A stretch of DNA of 50,142 bases from Chloroflexota bacterium (GTDB taxonomy: Bacteria > Chloroflexota > Anaerolineae > Aggregatilineales > Phototrophicaceae), in NCBI GenBank assembly GCA_011523705.1, contig WTGC01000064.1, positions 1 to 50,142 of the forward strand, read 5' to 3'. The notes beneath the pieces were generated by a model that saw nothing but the letters and a program-made list of their open reading frames with translations, did not search any database and was not told the DNA's origin. The position numbers were made by a program, and so were the translations under genes. Position 1 is the stretch's first letter. Every line of letters starts with the position of its first letter. Positions 1-8,461 of the stretch are shown one piece after another.

Positions 1-128
1 ATGTGCGTTGCCAGTTTAACGTGTCTTGGCGCCACGGCTTGCCGTGCGGCTTCAGCCACCAACGTCGAATCTAATTCGCCCCCATGATGACTGATGACAT
101 CGGCTGCCCAATCAGCCCTTGTCACCAC
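1..128 (-). CDS. 5' end of a truncated unknown gene
   Basis: An open frame runs from GTG at 128 (or GTG at 125) off the left edge, about 42 codons, beginning VTRADWAADVISHHGGELD. The composition is protein-like (Ala, Glu and Asp rich, no rare-codon runs). A plausible sigma-70 promoter (TTTACA, 17 nt, TAGACT with extended TG) sits at 137-165 and places the transcription start at or within a few bases of the GTG, so the mRNA could be leaderless; no Shine-Dalgarno is visible. I do not recognise the family from this fragment. The gene is divergent from the FAD oxidoreductase. Confidence 0.4.
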   Translation of the reverse strand, partial: MVTRADWAADVISHHGGELDSTLVAEAARQAVAPRHVKLATH

Positions 129-136
129 GCAGACAC

Positions 137-165
137 AGTCTATCACAAGGCGCAGCCGTTGTAAA
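137..165 (-). promoter_or_regulatory. Predicted promoter of the leftmost minus-strand gene
   Basis: On the minus strand, TTTACA (160-165) is followed after 17 nt by TAGACT (137-142), which is preceded by TG one base upstream (extended -10). The predicted start near 130 almost coincides with the GTG codon at 128. Confidence 0.4.
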
Positions 166-290
166 GCAATTGCGTGTTAGAGCCGCGATAGAGCGCAGCC
201 GCATACGATGCCGGAGAGTTCGCCTAACATATCGTGATGAATGCGGTATGATTGGCGTTCAAGAGTACCGGTTGGCGAAAGGCGCCTGAT

Positions 291-1295
291 GTGGCGGTTG
301 ATGTCTTGATTGTGGGTGCTGGGCTGTCGGGAATCATGGCGGCGCGGACCTTGCTGGAACGAGGCTGTACCGTGCGCGTGATCGACAAGGGGCGCAGCGT
401 CGGCGGCCGCCTGGCGACGCGGCGCGTCGGCGAGAATGGCTTGGCCGATCATGGCGCGCAATTCTTCACCGTTCGCAATTCGACTCTGCAGCGCTTTGTC
501 GATCGCTGGCGCGCTCTTGATCTGGCCTATGTTTGGGGAACGGGCTGGTCCGATGGCAGCGTCAAACGTACCGTCAGCGATGGGCATCCGCGTTATGCTG
601 TTCGCGGCGGCATGAACAAGCTGGCCAAGCATCTGGCCCAGGGCATCGACATTTCCGTTGATCGTCTGGTTGTCTCGGTGCGAGAGCGGGCCGAGGGCTG
701 GGCGCTTGAAGACAGCGATGGCAATGCCTGTGAGAGCCGCGGTCTTATTTTGACGCCGCCGATGCCGGAGACGCTCGAGTTGTTGACGGCCAGTGGCGTG
801 CATCTCAGCGAAGACGACTTCGCCGAGTTGCGCCGGATACGTTTTGGTCCCTGCCTCTGCGGGATACACGCGGTGAACGGCGATGTTGATCTGCCTGAAC
901 CGGGCGCGATGCAGAATTTCCAAAGCGAGGTCTATTGGGTGGCGGACAACCAGGCGAAGGGCATCTCGAATACGACGATCATCACCAGCCACGCCAACGC
1001 GAAATTCAGCCGACAGAATTGGGATGCTTCCGAAGCCGATATCATTCGGGCGCTGGAATCGGCGGTGCAGCCTTTTCTGAAGCGAGGCGCGCGAATTGTG
1101 CAGACGCAGCTCAAAAAGTGGCGTTACTCCGTGCCGCTGACCACCCATCCTCAAGAGACGCTATTGGCAAGCGATCTACCGCCGCTAGCATTTGCCGGCG
1201 ACGCCTTCGGCGGGCGCGGCCGCGTTGAGGGCGCCTTTACTTCTGGCTTGGCGGCGGGCACGGCGATGGCCGAGGCGCTGGCTTCAGCCAATTAA
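291..1295 (+). CDS. Renalase-like NAD(P)/FAD-dependent oxidoreductase
   Basis: 334-residue flavoprotein of the amine oxidase/renalase-like group (COG3380 type). The FAD dinucleotide-binding motif GAGLSG is at residues 9-14, an acidic residue ends the second strand (D32), the GGRLATRR segment follows at 38-45, and the C-terminal FAD motif FAGDAFGG is near residue 300. GTG 291 is chosen because GAAAGG lies 8 nt upstream and the Rossmann strand starts at once; the upstream in-frame TTG at 252 overlaps a possible -10 (TATGAT, 247-252). The substrate is unknown. The gene is apparently monocistronic, followed by 136 bases before the acyl-CoA dehydrogenase. Confidence 0.85.
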   Translation: MAVDVLIVGAGLSGIMAARTLLERGCTVRVIDKGRSVGGRLATRRVGENGLADHGAQFFTVRNSTLQRFVDRWRALDLAYVWGTGWSDGSVKRTVSDGHPRYAVRGGMNKLAKHLAQGIDISVDRLVVSVRERAEGWALEDSDGNACESRGLILTPPMPETLELLTASGVHLSEDDFAELRRIRFGPCLCGIHAVNGDVDLPEPGAMQNFQSEVYWVADNQAKGISNTTIITSHANAKFSRQNWDASEADIIRALESAVQPFLKRGARIVQTQLKKWRYSVPLTTHPQETLLASDLPPLAFAGDAFGGRGRVEGAFTSGLAAGTAMAEALASAN

Positions 1296-1378
1296 ATCAT
1301 ATCCGTCGCAATCCACGTTTAGGCTGCGCTACAAGCCGTCGCCGTAATCCTGCACATCATGCAAAAGGCTGGAAGCTG

Positions 1379-1398
1379 AATCTAATCCGTGTTAGATT
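1379..1398. promoter_or_regulatory. Perfect inverted repeat, candidate operator
   Basis: AATCTAA, a 6-base spacer, then TTAGATT form a perfect 7-bp dyad ending 33 bases before the acyl-CoA dehydrogenase start. It is AT-rich in GC-rich surroundings and sits where a promoter or operator is expected. A dimeric TetR- or GntR-type repressor site is one reading (inference); no regulator gene is adjacent. Confidence 0.4.
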
Positions 1399-1431
1399 GA
1401 AGGCAGGACAAAGAGCTTTGAGGTGACCGCG

Positions 1432-2610
1432 ATGAGCGAAGTTGCGTTGGAGTCATTGACGGGTCCGCAATTCAGATTGAGCGAAGAGCAAGAGATGCTG
1501 GTTCGGATGGCGCGCGAATTCGTAGCTGACAATATCATCCCGGTCGCGGCCGAATTCGACGAGAAGGCCATATTCCCCGAAGAGATATTCCATAAGGCGC
1601 GCGAACTCGGCATTGTGAACATGCTCATTCCGGAAGCCTACGGCGGCGTCGGCGCGTCCTGTTTTGAAGAGGCGCTGGTATCAGAGGAGTTGGGATATGG
1701 CTGCACCGGCATCAGCACGAGCCTGGGCGTCAATTCCCTGGCGATGCTGCCAATTTTGATCGCTGGCAGCGACGAGCAAAAAGCCTACTGGCTGGGCGAG
1801 CGCGCCGGCGAACGGGGCGAGTTCTGCTCCTATGGCGTGACCGAAGCCAACGCCGGCTCCAACGTGGCCGGCATTCAAACGCGCGCGGACAAGAAGGGCG
1901 CCGCCTACATCATCAACGGGAGCAAGACTTTCATCACCAACGCCAGCTACGCGCATTTCTTTACGATATTCGCCAAGACGGATCTGGCGGCGGGGCATCG
2001 CGGCATGACCTGTTTCATCGTGGATCGCGACAGCCCGGGCCTGAGCGTCGGCAAGAAATTCGACAAGCTGGGTCAGCGCGCTTCGGACACCGCCGAGATC
2101 GTCTTCGAAAATGTCGAGGTGCCGGAAGAGAATATCGTCGGCGAGGTCGGGCAAGGCTTCTACATCGCGATGAAAGTCTTTGATTTCAGTCGCCCGGGGG
2201 TGGCGGCCGCCGCCTGTGGCTTGCAGCGGCGCGCCCTGGAAGAAAGCGTCAAATATGCCGGGGAGCGCGAAGCCTTTGGCCTGCCGATCTATCAGCATCA
2301 GGCGGTGGGCCACAAGATTGCCGATATGGCGATCAACTACGAAGCGTCGCGTCTGTTGACTTGGCAGGCCGCTTGGCAGGTGGACGAGGGCGTATTCAAT
2401 CCGCGGATACCGGCTTATGCCAAAGCCTTCGCGGCCGACATGGCGACGAAGGCAGCGGTTGATGCGGTGCAAGTGTTCGGCGGCTACGGCTATATGAAAG
2501 AGTATCCGGTGGAGAAGCTGCTGCGCGATGTGAAGATCTTCCAGATCTATGAAGGCACGAGCGAGATCCAGCGCAATATCATCGTGCGCGAATTGTTCCG
2601 CGGGCGGTGA
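1432..2610 (+). CDS. Acyl-CoA dehydrogenase
   Basis: 392-residue FAD-dependent acyl-CoA dehydrogenase of the short/medium/branched-chain type, catalysing the first alpha,beta-dehydrogenation of acyl-CoA and passing electrons to ETF. Seen: the N-terminal helical domain, the central beta-domain signature YGVTEANAGSN, the KTFITNAS strand, and the C-terminal IYEGTSEIQ in which Glu374 matches the MCAD-type catalytic base. ATG 1432 is preferred because GAGGTGA lies 6 nt upstream; an in-frame GTG at 1423 overlaps that site. Length is normal. Chain-length specificity cannot be read. There are no other beta-oxidation genes nearby. Confidence 0.92.
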   Translation: MSEVALESLTGPQFRLSEEQEMLVRMAREFVADNIIPVAAEFDEKAIFPEEIFHKARELGIVNMLIPEAYGGVGASCFEEALVSEELGYGCTGISTSLGVNSLAMLPILIAGSDEQKAYWLGERAGERGEFCSYGVTEANAGSNVAGIQTRADKKGAAYIINGSKTFITNASYAHFFTIFAKTDLAAGHRGMTCFIVDRDSPGLSVGKKFDKLGQRASDTAEIVFENVEVPEENIVGEVGQGFYIAMKVFDFSRPGVAAAACGLQRRALEESVKYAGEREAFGLPIYQHQAVGHKIADMAINYEASRLLTWQAAWQVDEGVFNPRIPAYAKAFAADMATKAAVDAVQVFGGYGYMKEYPVEKLLRDVKIFQIYEGTSEIQRNIIVRELFRGR

Positions 2611-2655
2611 GTAAGCACGTCGGGGCGATTTCTCGAGAATCCAATCAGAAATGCC

Positions 2656-2684
2656 TTGACAACCGAATTCTCAGTTGATAATAT
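2656..2684 (+). promoter_or_regulatory. Promoter of the str-S10-spc supercluster
   Basis: TTGACA (2656-2661) and TAATAT (2679-2684) are separated by 17 nt; the -35 is a perfect consensus. The predicted start near 2691 leaves an untranslated leader of about 184 nt before rpsL. It is the clearest promoter before secY and probably drives most of the 15-kb ribosomal cluster. Confidence 0.8.
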
Positions 2685-2697
2685 GCGCGCTTGCACT

Positions 2698-2786
2698 CGC
2701 AGCCAGCAACCTCCAGGTCGGAGGCGCTGCGGGCTGAATTGAGCAGATATGACGAAAGTGCTTTGCGGCCGCGGGGCGTCTCGTCA
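2698..2786 (+). promoter_or_regulatory. Structured 5' leader of rpsL
   Basis: Two potential hairpins lie between promoter and rpsL. The first has an outer stem CGCAGC/GCTGCG (2698-2703/2726-2731) and an inner stem CCTCC/GGAGG (2710-2714/2720-2724). The second pairs TGACGA (2750-2755) with TCGTCA (2781-2786). Ribosomal-protein leaders often bind a product of the operon, so autoregulation is plausible, but I do not recognise a named leader family. Confidence 0.4.
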
Positions 2787-2874
2787 TGAGTGAAATGAAG
2801 AATGGGCGTCGGCTGAGCGCCTATTTGCATGTCTAAAAGCCGAGCGGCAACCTTAGCAATTTACGGAGTGGTCT

Positions 2875-3291
2875 ATGCCCACGATTAACCAGTTGGTGCG
2901 CAAAGGGCGCAAAAGCAAGGGCAGGAAAAATAAGGCGCCGGCGCTGCAATTTACTTTTAACGCTTTGAAGCAGCGGCGGTCCCGCCAGCAAAAGGGCGCG
3001 CCGCAGAAACGCGGAGTATGCACGCAAGTCAAGACGATGACGCCGAAGAAACCGAATTCGGCGCTGCGCAAAGTTGCGCGCGTGCGCCTGACCAATGGCA
3101 TCGAAGTCACCGCTTACATTGGCGGCGAAGGTCACAATTTGCAGGAGCATAGCGTTGTGCTCGTGCGGGGCGGCCGCGTGCGGGACCTGCCCGGCGTTCG
3201 CTACCATATCGTTCGCGGAACGCTTGATACCAGCGGCGTCGACAGCCGCGAGCAGGGCCGCAGCAAATACGGGACGAAGCGCCCCAAGTAA
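2875..3291 (+). CDS. rpsL: 30S ribosomal protein S12
   Basis: 138-residue S12, the decoding-centre protein. The conserved KKPNSALRK and LPGVRYH loops, where streptomycin-resistance changes map, both have the standard residues. The N-terminal region between NQLVRKG and PQKRGVCT is longer than in E. coli by about 14 residues and basic, as known from several non-proteobacterial phyla. ATG 2875 has ACGGAG just upstream. It is the first gene of the cluster, 29 bases before rpsG. Confidence 0.97.
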   Translation: MPTINQLVRKGRKSKGRKNKAPALQFTFNALKQRRSRQQKGAPQKRGVCTQVKTMTPKKPNSALRKVARVRLTNGIEVTAYIGGEGHNLQEHSVVLVRGGRVRDLPGVRYHIVRGTLDTSGVDSREQGRSKYGTKRPK

Positions 3292-3320
3292 GCAGGCGCG
3301 CGCAAGCAAGGAGTTTAAAC

Positions 3321-3788
3321 ATGCCGAGAAGGAATCGACCGCCCAAGCGGATCCCGCCGCCCGATGTGAAGTATGGAAATCTTCACGTGGCCATGTTCAT
3401 CAATCGCTTGATGCGCGGTGGCAAGAAGAGCGTGGCGACGCGGATCATGTACGATGCCTTGGATTCCATCGGCGAACGCACGAAGAAGGATCCGGTGGAA
3501 GTCTTTGAGATGGCGATCCGCAATGTGGCGCCGGCGGTGGAAGTCAAGCCGAAGCGCGTAGGCGGCTCGACCTACCAGGTGCCGATTGATGTCACGCACG
3601 AGCGCGGCATCACCCTGGCGATGCGCTGGCTGATTCAATTTGCCCGCGATCGCAGCGGCCGGAGCATGGCGGAAAAGCTGACCAACGAACTGACCGATGC
3701 CTACAACGGGCAGGGCAGCGCGATCCGCCGCAAGGATGAAACCCATCGAATGGCGGAAGCCAACCGCGCCTTCGCGCACTTCCGCTAG
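3321..3788 (+). CDS. rpsG: 30S ribosomal protein S7
   Basis: 155-residue S7, which nucleates assembly of the 30S head by binding the 3' domain of 16S rRNA. It starts MPRRNRPPKR and carries the family segments KYGNLHVAMFINRLM and GGSTYQVP. AAGGAG precedes ATG 3321. Length is normal. In E. coli S7 represses the str operon by binding the rpsL-rpsG spacer; here that spacer is only 29 bases, so the rpsL leader would be a more likely place for feedback (inference). Confidence 0.97.
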   Translation: MPRRNRPPKRIPPPDVKYGNLHVAMFINRLMRGGKKSVATRIMYDALDSIGERTKKDPVEVFEMAIRNVAPAVEVKPKRVGGSTYQVPIDVTHERGITLAMRWLIQFARDRSGRSMAEKLTNELTDAYNGQGSAIRRKDETHRMAEANRAFAHFR

Positions 3789-3830
3789 CAAGCGAAACTT
3801 ATCGTCCCGAGGCTCGATATCGGGAAATGG

Positions 3831-5936
3831 ATGGAAATGACTAAATCGATCGCTGACATTGATCTCAGAAAAGTCCGTAATATCGGCATTATTGCCCATA
3901 TTGACGCTGGCAAGACGACGGTCACCGAGCGCGTACTTTATTACACTGGCATGGTCCACCGAATCGGCGAGACGCACGAAGGCTCAGCCGCGATGGATTA
4001 TATGGAGCAGGAGCGAGAACGCGGCATCACGATCACGTCAGCAGCGGTGACCGCCAGTTGGGCCGATCATCAGATCAACATCATTGATACACCCGGCCAT
4101 GTTGATTTCACCGCCGAGGTGCAGCGCAGCTTGCGCGTCCTCGATGGCGGCATCACGGTTTTCGACAGCGTCGCCGGCGTCGAGCCGCAATCGGAAACGG
4201 TTTGGCGGCAGGCATCTGAGTACCATGTGCCTCGCCTGTGTTTTGTCAACAAGATGGACCGGACCGGCGCCGATTTTGATCGTTGCGTGAATATGATGGT
4301 CGACCGGCTGAAAGCCAATCCCGTCGTCATTCAGGCGCCTTACGGCAGCGGCGAAAACTTCGAAGGCATCATTGACCTGCTCAAGATGGAGCTGCTGACC
4401 TACGGCAACGACGAGGGCACCGATATCAATTCGCACCCGATACCGGAGAGTCATCGGGAAATGGCCGAGACGCGCCGTGAGGAAATGATTGAGAAAATCG
4501 TCGAACACGACGAATATCTCACCATGAAATTCCTTGAAGAAGAGACGATCTCCAATGAGGAGTTGCTGGCGGCGCTGCGCTCGGGCACGATCTCCGGTCA
4601 GTTGCATCCGGTGCTATGCGGCGCGGCTCTGAAAAACAAGGGTGTACAGGCGCTGCTGAACATGGTCGTGGCGCTGTTGCCCTCGCCACTGGACATTCCG
4701 CCGGTCAAAGGCGAGCACCCGCGGGACGGCAGCGCGCTCCTGCGACACGCCAACGACGATGAACCCTTGGCGGCGCTAGTCTTCAAGATCGTCTCTGATC
4801 GATACGGCCGGCTGGCATTTACGCGCGTCTATTCCGGCGTTCTGCAAGCCGGCAGCATGGTGCTCAACACGGCGAATGGCAAGCGCGAGCGCATCGGACG
4901 CATCGTGCGCATGTTCGCCGACAGCCGCGAGGATGTCAAAGCGGTGCACGCGGGCGATATCGCCGCCGTCATCGGCATGAAGGAGACCTTCACCGGCGAT
5001 ACGCTGAGCGCGACCAACAGCCCGATACTGTTGGAGAACATCAGCTTTCCGGCGCCGGTAGTTGAAGTCGCGATTGAACCAAACACCAAAGCCGACCAGG
5101 ACAAGATGGGCTTGGGATTGCGGCGGCTGGCGGAAGAAGACCCGACCTTCCAAGTCGAGGTTGATGACCAGCTAGGCCAGACCAAGATCAAGGGCATGGG
5201 CGAGCTTCACCTGGAAGTGCTTGTGGATCGCCTGATGCGCGAATATGGAGTGGACGCCCGTGTGGGACGCCCGCGAGTCGCCTATCGCGAGACGATCACG
5301 CGCATGGTGGAGATCGACACGACCTTCAAGCGGCAGACGGGCGGCGCCGGACAATACGCGCGCTGCACCATTCGTTTTGAGCCGCTGCCGGCTGAAGAAA
5401 AAGCGGACGCTGATGGCGAGCTGCTCTTTATCGATGGCATCCGCGGCGGGTCGATTCCCAAGGAGTTCATCCCGGCGGTGAAGAAGGGCGTCAAGCAAGC
5501 GATGCAAGGCGGCGTCATCGCCGGTTATCCGGTCGTGGATATCAAAGCGACCTTGATTGATGGCGCCTACCACGAAGTCGATTCGAGCGAGATTGCCTTC
5601 ACCATCGCCGGCTCTATGTGTTTGAAGGAAGGCATTCAAAAGGGCAGACCGGTGATTCTGGAGCCGTCGATGAGTGTGGAGATCGTCGTGCCGGATAATT
5701 ATACCGGCGCGGTGGTCGGTGATATCGCATCGCGGCGCGGGGTCGTTCAAGGAATGGAGCCGCACAGCGAAGGCATCTCGGTGATTAAGGCGCAAGTGCC
5801 ATTGGGAGAGATGTTCGGTTACGCCAATGACCTGCGCAATAACACGCAGGGACGCGGCAACTTTAGCATGGAGTTTGACCGGTATACGGTCGCGCCGGAG
5901 GAAATCGCGGAAGCGGTCAAGTCCGGGTCGCGTTAG
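3831..5936 (+). CDS. fusA: Elongation factor G
   Basis: 701-residue translocase GTPase. The G1 motif AHIDAGKT (22-29), switch II DTPGH (86-90) and NKMD (140-143) are intact, followed by domain II, the domain III/IV region with TGGAGQYA, and domain V ending near EEIAEAVKSG. Length matches bacterial EF-G. Two in-frame ATG codons (3831, 3837) are possible; neither has a strong Shine-Dalgarno, and 3831 is taken. It lies between rpsG and tuf in the classical str order. Confidence 0.97.
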   Translation: MEMTKSIADIDLRKVRNIGIIAHIDAGKTTVTERVLYYTGMVHRIGETHEGSAAMDYMEQERERGITITSAAVTASWADHQINIIDTPGHVDFTAEVQRSLRVLDGGITVFDSVAGVEPQSETVWRQASEYHVPRLCFVNKMDRTGADFDRCVNMMVDRLKANPVVIQAPYGSGENFEGIIDLLKMELLTYGNDEGTDINSHPIPESHREMAETRREEMIEKIVEHDEYLTMKFLEEETISNEELLAALRSGTISGQLHPVLCGAALKNKGVQALLNMVVALLPSPLDIPPVKGEHPRDGSALLRHANDDEPLAALVFKIVSDRYGRLAFTRVYSGVLQAGSMVLNTANGKRERIGRIVRMFADSREDVKAVHAGDIAAVIGMKETFTGDTLSATNSPILLENISFPAPVVEVAIEPNTKADQDKMGLGLRRLAEEDPTFQVEVDDQLGQTKIKGMGELHLEVLVDRLMREYGVDARVGRPRVAYRETITRMVEIDTTFKRQTGGAGQYARCTIRFEPLPAEEKADADGELLFIDGIRGGSIPKEFIPAVKKGVKQAMQGGVIAGYPVVDIKATLIDGAYHEVDSSEIAFTIAGSMCLKEGIQKGRPVILEPSMSVEIVVPDNYTGAVVGDIASRRGVVQGMEPHSEGISVIKAQVPLGEMFGYANDLRNNTQGRGNFSMEFDRYTVAPEEIAEAVKSGSR

Positions 5937-6018
5937 TAGAATGGCGGGGGCGCCCCGTCAGCAGTTATCGTTCGCGAATTCGATTTCAGATCAAGAAGTG
6001 AGCTAGAGGGATTGTCAG

Positions 6019-7218
6019 ATGTCTAAAGGGAAATTCGAGCGCACCAAGCCTCACGTAAACATCGGAACCATCGGTCATGTCGACCATGGCAAGACCACCT
6101 TAACGGCAGCGATCACCAAGGTGCTGGCCTTGAAGGGGCAGGCGCAGGAGCGCGAATACGGCGATATCGATAATGCGCCGGAAGAGCGCGCGCGCGGCAT
6201 CACCATCAATATTCGCCACGTCGAATATGAAACCGATAACCGCCATTACGCCCATGTCGATTGCCCGGGGCACCGCGATTACATCAAGAATATGATCACT
6301 GGCGCGGCGCAGATGGATGGCGCCATCCTGGTCGTCAGCGCGCCCGACGGTCCCATGCCGCAGACCCGCGAGCACGTCTTGCTGGCGAAGCAAGTGGAAG
6401 TGCCGGCGATGGTGGTCTATCTCAACAAGACTGACCAGATGGATGACGAAGAGCTGATCGAGTTGGTCGAGATGGAACTCGCCGAGCTGCTGGAAGGCTA
6501 CGATTTCGATCCCGATACGCCTATCATCAAGGGTTCGGCGCTGGCGGCGGAAGAGAGCGATAGCACTGACCCGGGCGCGCCCGAGTACGCATCGATTGTT
6601 GAGTTGATGGACGCGGTAGATGAATGGATCCCGACGCCGATGCGCGATGTCGACAAACCCTTCATGATGGCGATCGAAGATGTCTTCTCCATCAAGGGGC
6701 GCGGCACTGTCGTGACCGGCAGCGTCGCTCGCGGCACGCTGCTCAAGGGCACGGAGGTCGATATAGTCGGCTTGCGCGACGAAATCGTCAAAACGGTCGT
6801 CACCGGCATCGAGATGTTCAACAAAGAACTCGACCAGGCGCAGGCTGGCGACAACGCTGGCATCTTGCTGCGAGGCATCGGCCGCGACGAGGTGCAGCGC
6901 GGCATGGTCATCGCCAAAGTCGCTTCGATTACGCCGCACAAAAAATTCAAGTGCGAGGTTTACGTCTTGCGCCGCGATGAAGGCGGGCGACACAAAGCCT
7001 TCTTCACTGGTTACCGTCCCCAGTTCTACATCCGCACGATGGATGTCACCGGCACGATCACGCTGCCCGACGGCGTCGAAATGGTGATGCCTGGCGACAA
7101 CGTGAATCTCGATGTGGAGTTGATCACGCCGGTCGCGCTGGAACGCGGTTCGTCCTTCGCCATTCGCGAGGGCGGTCTGACGGTGGGCGCGGGTCGCATC
7201 ACTGAGATTCTTGAGTAG
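6019..7218 (+). CDS. tuf: Elongation factor Tu
   Basis: 399-residue aminoacyl-tRNA carrier GTPase. GHVDHGKT (19-26), switch II DCPGH (81-85) and NKTD (136-139) are all present, with domains II and III complete to [15 protein letters not shown]. Switch I reads [11 protein letters not shown], where proteobacterial EF-Tu has GITINT; the Mg-coordinating Thr62 is kept. GHRDY replaces GHADY, which I associate with Chloroflexota sequences. AGAGGGA lies 8 nt before ATG 6019. Only one tuf copy is in the window. Confidence 0.97.
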   Translation: MSKGKFERTKPHVNIGTIGHVDHGKTTLTAAITKVLALKGQAQEREYGDIDNAPEERARGITINIRHVEYETDNRHYAHVDCPGHRDYIKNMITGAAQMDGAILVVSAPDGPMPQTREHVLLAKQVEVPAMVVYLNKTDQMDDEELIELVEMELAELLEGYDFDPDTPIIKGSALAAEESDSTDPGAPEYASIVELMDAVDEWIPTPMRDVDKPFMMAIEDVFSIKGRGTVVTGSVARGTLLKGTEVDIVGLRDEIVKTVVTGIEMFNKELDQAQAGDNAGILLRGIGRDEVQRGMVIAKVASITPHKKFKCEVYVLRRDEGGRHKAFFTGYRPQFYIRTMDVTGTITLPDGVEMVMPGDNVNLDVELITPVALERGSSFAIREGGLTVGAGRITEILE

Positions 7219-7242
7219 CTCTCCCAAGGACGAGAGCGACCG

Positions 7243-7265
7243 GAGCCGGGTCTAAAGCCCGGCTC
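7243..7265 (+). terminator. Intercistronic hairpin between tuf and rpsJ
   Basis: GAGCCGGG (7243-7250) pairs perfectly with CCCGGCTC (7258-7265) around a 7-base loop. The downstream sequence is only weakly T-rich (GGCTTTCCT), so full termination is unlikely. An attenuator or mRNA-stabilising stem separating the heavily expressed tuf from the S10 genes is a reasonable reading. Confidence 0.5.
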
Positions 7266-7310
7266 GGCTTTCCTGGTCGGCGTCCCGGATGAACGGATAA
7301 AGGTTGCTAA

Positions 7311-7619
7311 ATGGCAAAAAACAAGATTCGTATCCGACTCAAGGCTTATGACCATCGTGTGCTCGATCAATCGGCGCAGCGAATTGTCGATACCGCGGAA
7401 CGCACCGGGTCGCGCGTTGTGGGTCCGGTGCCACTGCCGACTCGCATCGAGCGATTCACTGTCCGGCGGTCGCCCTTTATTGACAAGGATTCGCAAGAAC
7501 ACTTCGAGGTCCGGACGCACAAGCGGCTGATTGATGTGCTTGATCCGGACAGCAAAACCATTGATACGCTCATGCGCCTGAATTTGCCGGCGGGCGTGGA
7601 TATCGAAATCAAAATTTAG
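7311..7619 (+). CDS. rpsJ: 30S ribosomal protein S10
   Basis: 102-residue S10 (NusE), a component of the 30S head and of the transcription antitermination complex. It begins [15 protein letters not shown] and contains the family segment [14 protein letters not shown]. Length is normal. AAAGG lies 7 nt upstream of ATG 7311. It is the first gene of the S10 block and is followed by an unusually long 169-base spacer before rplC. Confidence 0.97.
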   Translation: MAKNKIRIRLKAYDHRVLDQSAQRIVDTAERTGSRVVGPVPLPTRIERFTVRRSPFIDKDSQEHFEVRTHKRLIDVLDPDSKTIDTLMRLNLPAGVDIEIKI

Positions 7620-7697
7620 GATGGTCGCCGGAGCGTCAATAGGGCGATCGTAGGGAAGCTGCGCCGGGCTAATGCTAATTGCGAGAAAGTCCGCAAC

Positions 7698-7765
7698 GCG
7701 GCGTGCGCGCCGCCCGCAAGCAAGGCGACAAGGGCCGCTGTGATTCGAACACTAGTAGCAGCGGC
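7698..7765 (+). promoter_or_regulatory. Two hairpins in the rpsJ-rplC spacer
   Basis: GCGGCG/CGCCGC with a TGCG loop (7698-7713) is followed by GCCGCTG/CAGCGGC with an 18-base loop (7734-7740/7759-7765), ending 23 bases before rplC. No promoter was convincing here. The arrangement could be a feedback target for a ribosomal protein of the operon, or simply an mRNA-stability structure. Confidence 0.35.
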
Positions 7766-7788
7766 GCACCCGAGTGGAGGCTAGGCTC

Positions 7789-8427
7789 ATGAAGGGCATG
7801 ATTGGCAAAAAAGTGGGGATGACCCAAGTCTTTGATGAACAGGGCACCGTCGTACCGGTCACTGTCATTCAAGCCGGTCCCTGCTATGTGACCCAGGTCC
7901 GCAACACCGAGCGCGATGGCTACGTTTCGGTGCAGCTCGGCTTCGGCGAGACCAAGCCCAAGAACCTGACCAAAGGGCAACTGGGCCATCTGCAGAAGCT
8001 GGACCTGCCGGCGCTGCGTCATCTGCGCGAGTTTCGCTTGTCCGAGGCCGCGGAGGCTGACGTCGAAGAGGGGCAGGAAATCAAGGTGAATATCTTTGAG
8101 CGCGGTGAGCGAGTCGATGTCATCGGCGCCAGCAAGGGGCGTGGCCACGCCGGCACGATCAAGCGGCATGGATTCGCGCGCGGTCCCAAGACCCATGGTC
8201 AATCAGACCGGATGCGGTCGCCCGGTTCAATCGGCATGTGCGCAACGCCGGGCCGTACGCTCAAGGGGAAAAAGATGGCGGGCCGCATGGGCAACGATCG
8301 GGTGACGGTGCAAAATCTGCCGCTGGTCGTTGTCGACGCCGAGAAGAACCTGCTGGCGGTCAAGGGTTCCGTCCCGGGCGCCAAGGGCAGTATCGTGATG
8401 ATCAAGCCCTCGGCCAAACGGGCTTAG
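7789..8427 (+). CDS. rplC: 50S ribosomal protein L3
   Basis: 212-residue L3, an early assembly protein whose loop reaches the peptidyl transferase centre. The start MKGMIGKKVGMTQVF is typical. The central GHAGTIKRHGFARGP segment and the family Gln in THGQS are present. ATG 7789 is chosen over the in-frame GTG at 7774 because GGAGG (7776-7780) lies 8 nt before it. It is followed by rplD after 34 bases. Confidence 0.97.
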   Translation: MKGMIGKKVGMTQVFDEQGTVVPVTVIQAGPCYVTQVRNTERDGYVSVQLGFGETKPKNLTKGQLGHLQKLDLPALRHLREFRLSEAAEADVEEGQEIKVNIFERGERVDVIGASKGRGHAGTIKRHGFARGPKTHGQSDRMRSPGSIGMCATPGRTLKGKKMAGRMGNDRVTVQNLPLVVVDAEKNLLAVKGSVPGAKGSIVMIKPSAKRA

Positions 8428-8461
8428 CTGACTGGCCTCGTATGTTAGGGGAGTTGACAGC

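Noticed and set aside
177..1154. 325-codon minus-strand frame opposite the FAD oxidoreductase
   Set aside because: The plus-strand frame has clear FAD motifs; the reverse frame has none and would overlap the divergent promoter region.
6019..7218. EF-Tu switch I change (TINIRH) as an antibiotic-resistance or novel-function signal
   Set aside because: The Mg-coordinating Thr is kept and the GHRDY and SAPDGP features look lineage-typical rather than new.
6100..7227. 375-codon minus-strand frame opposite tuf
   Set aside because: Shadow of the highly biased tuf codons; sequence is rich in His, Arg and Asp with no fold-like pattern.
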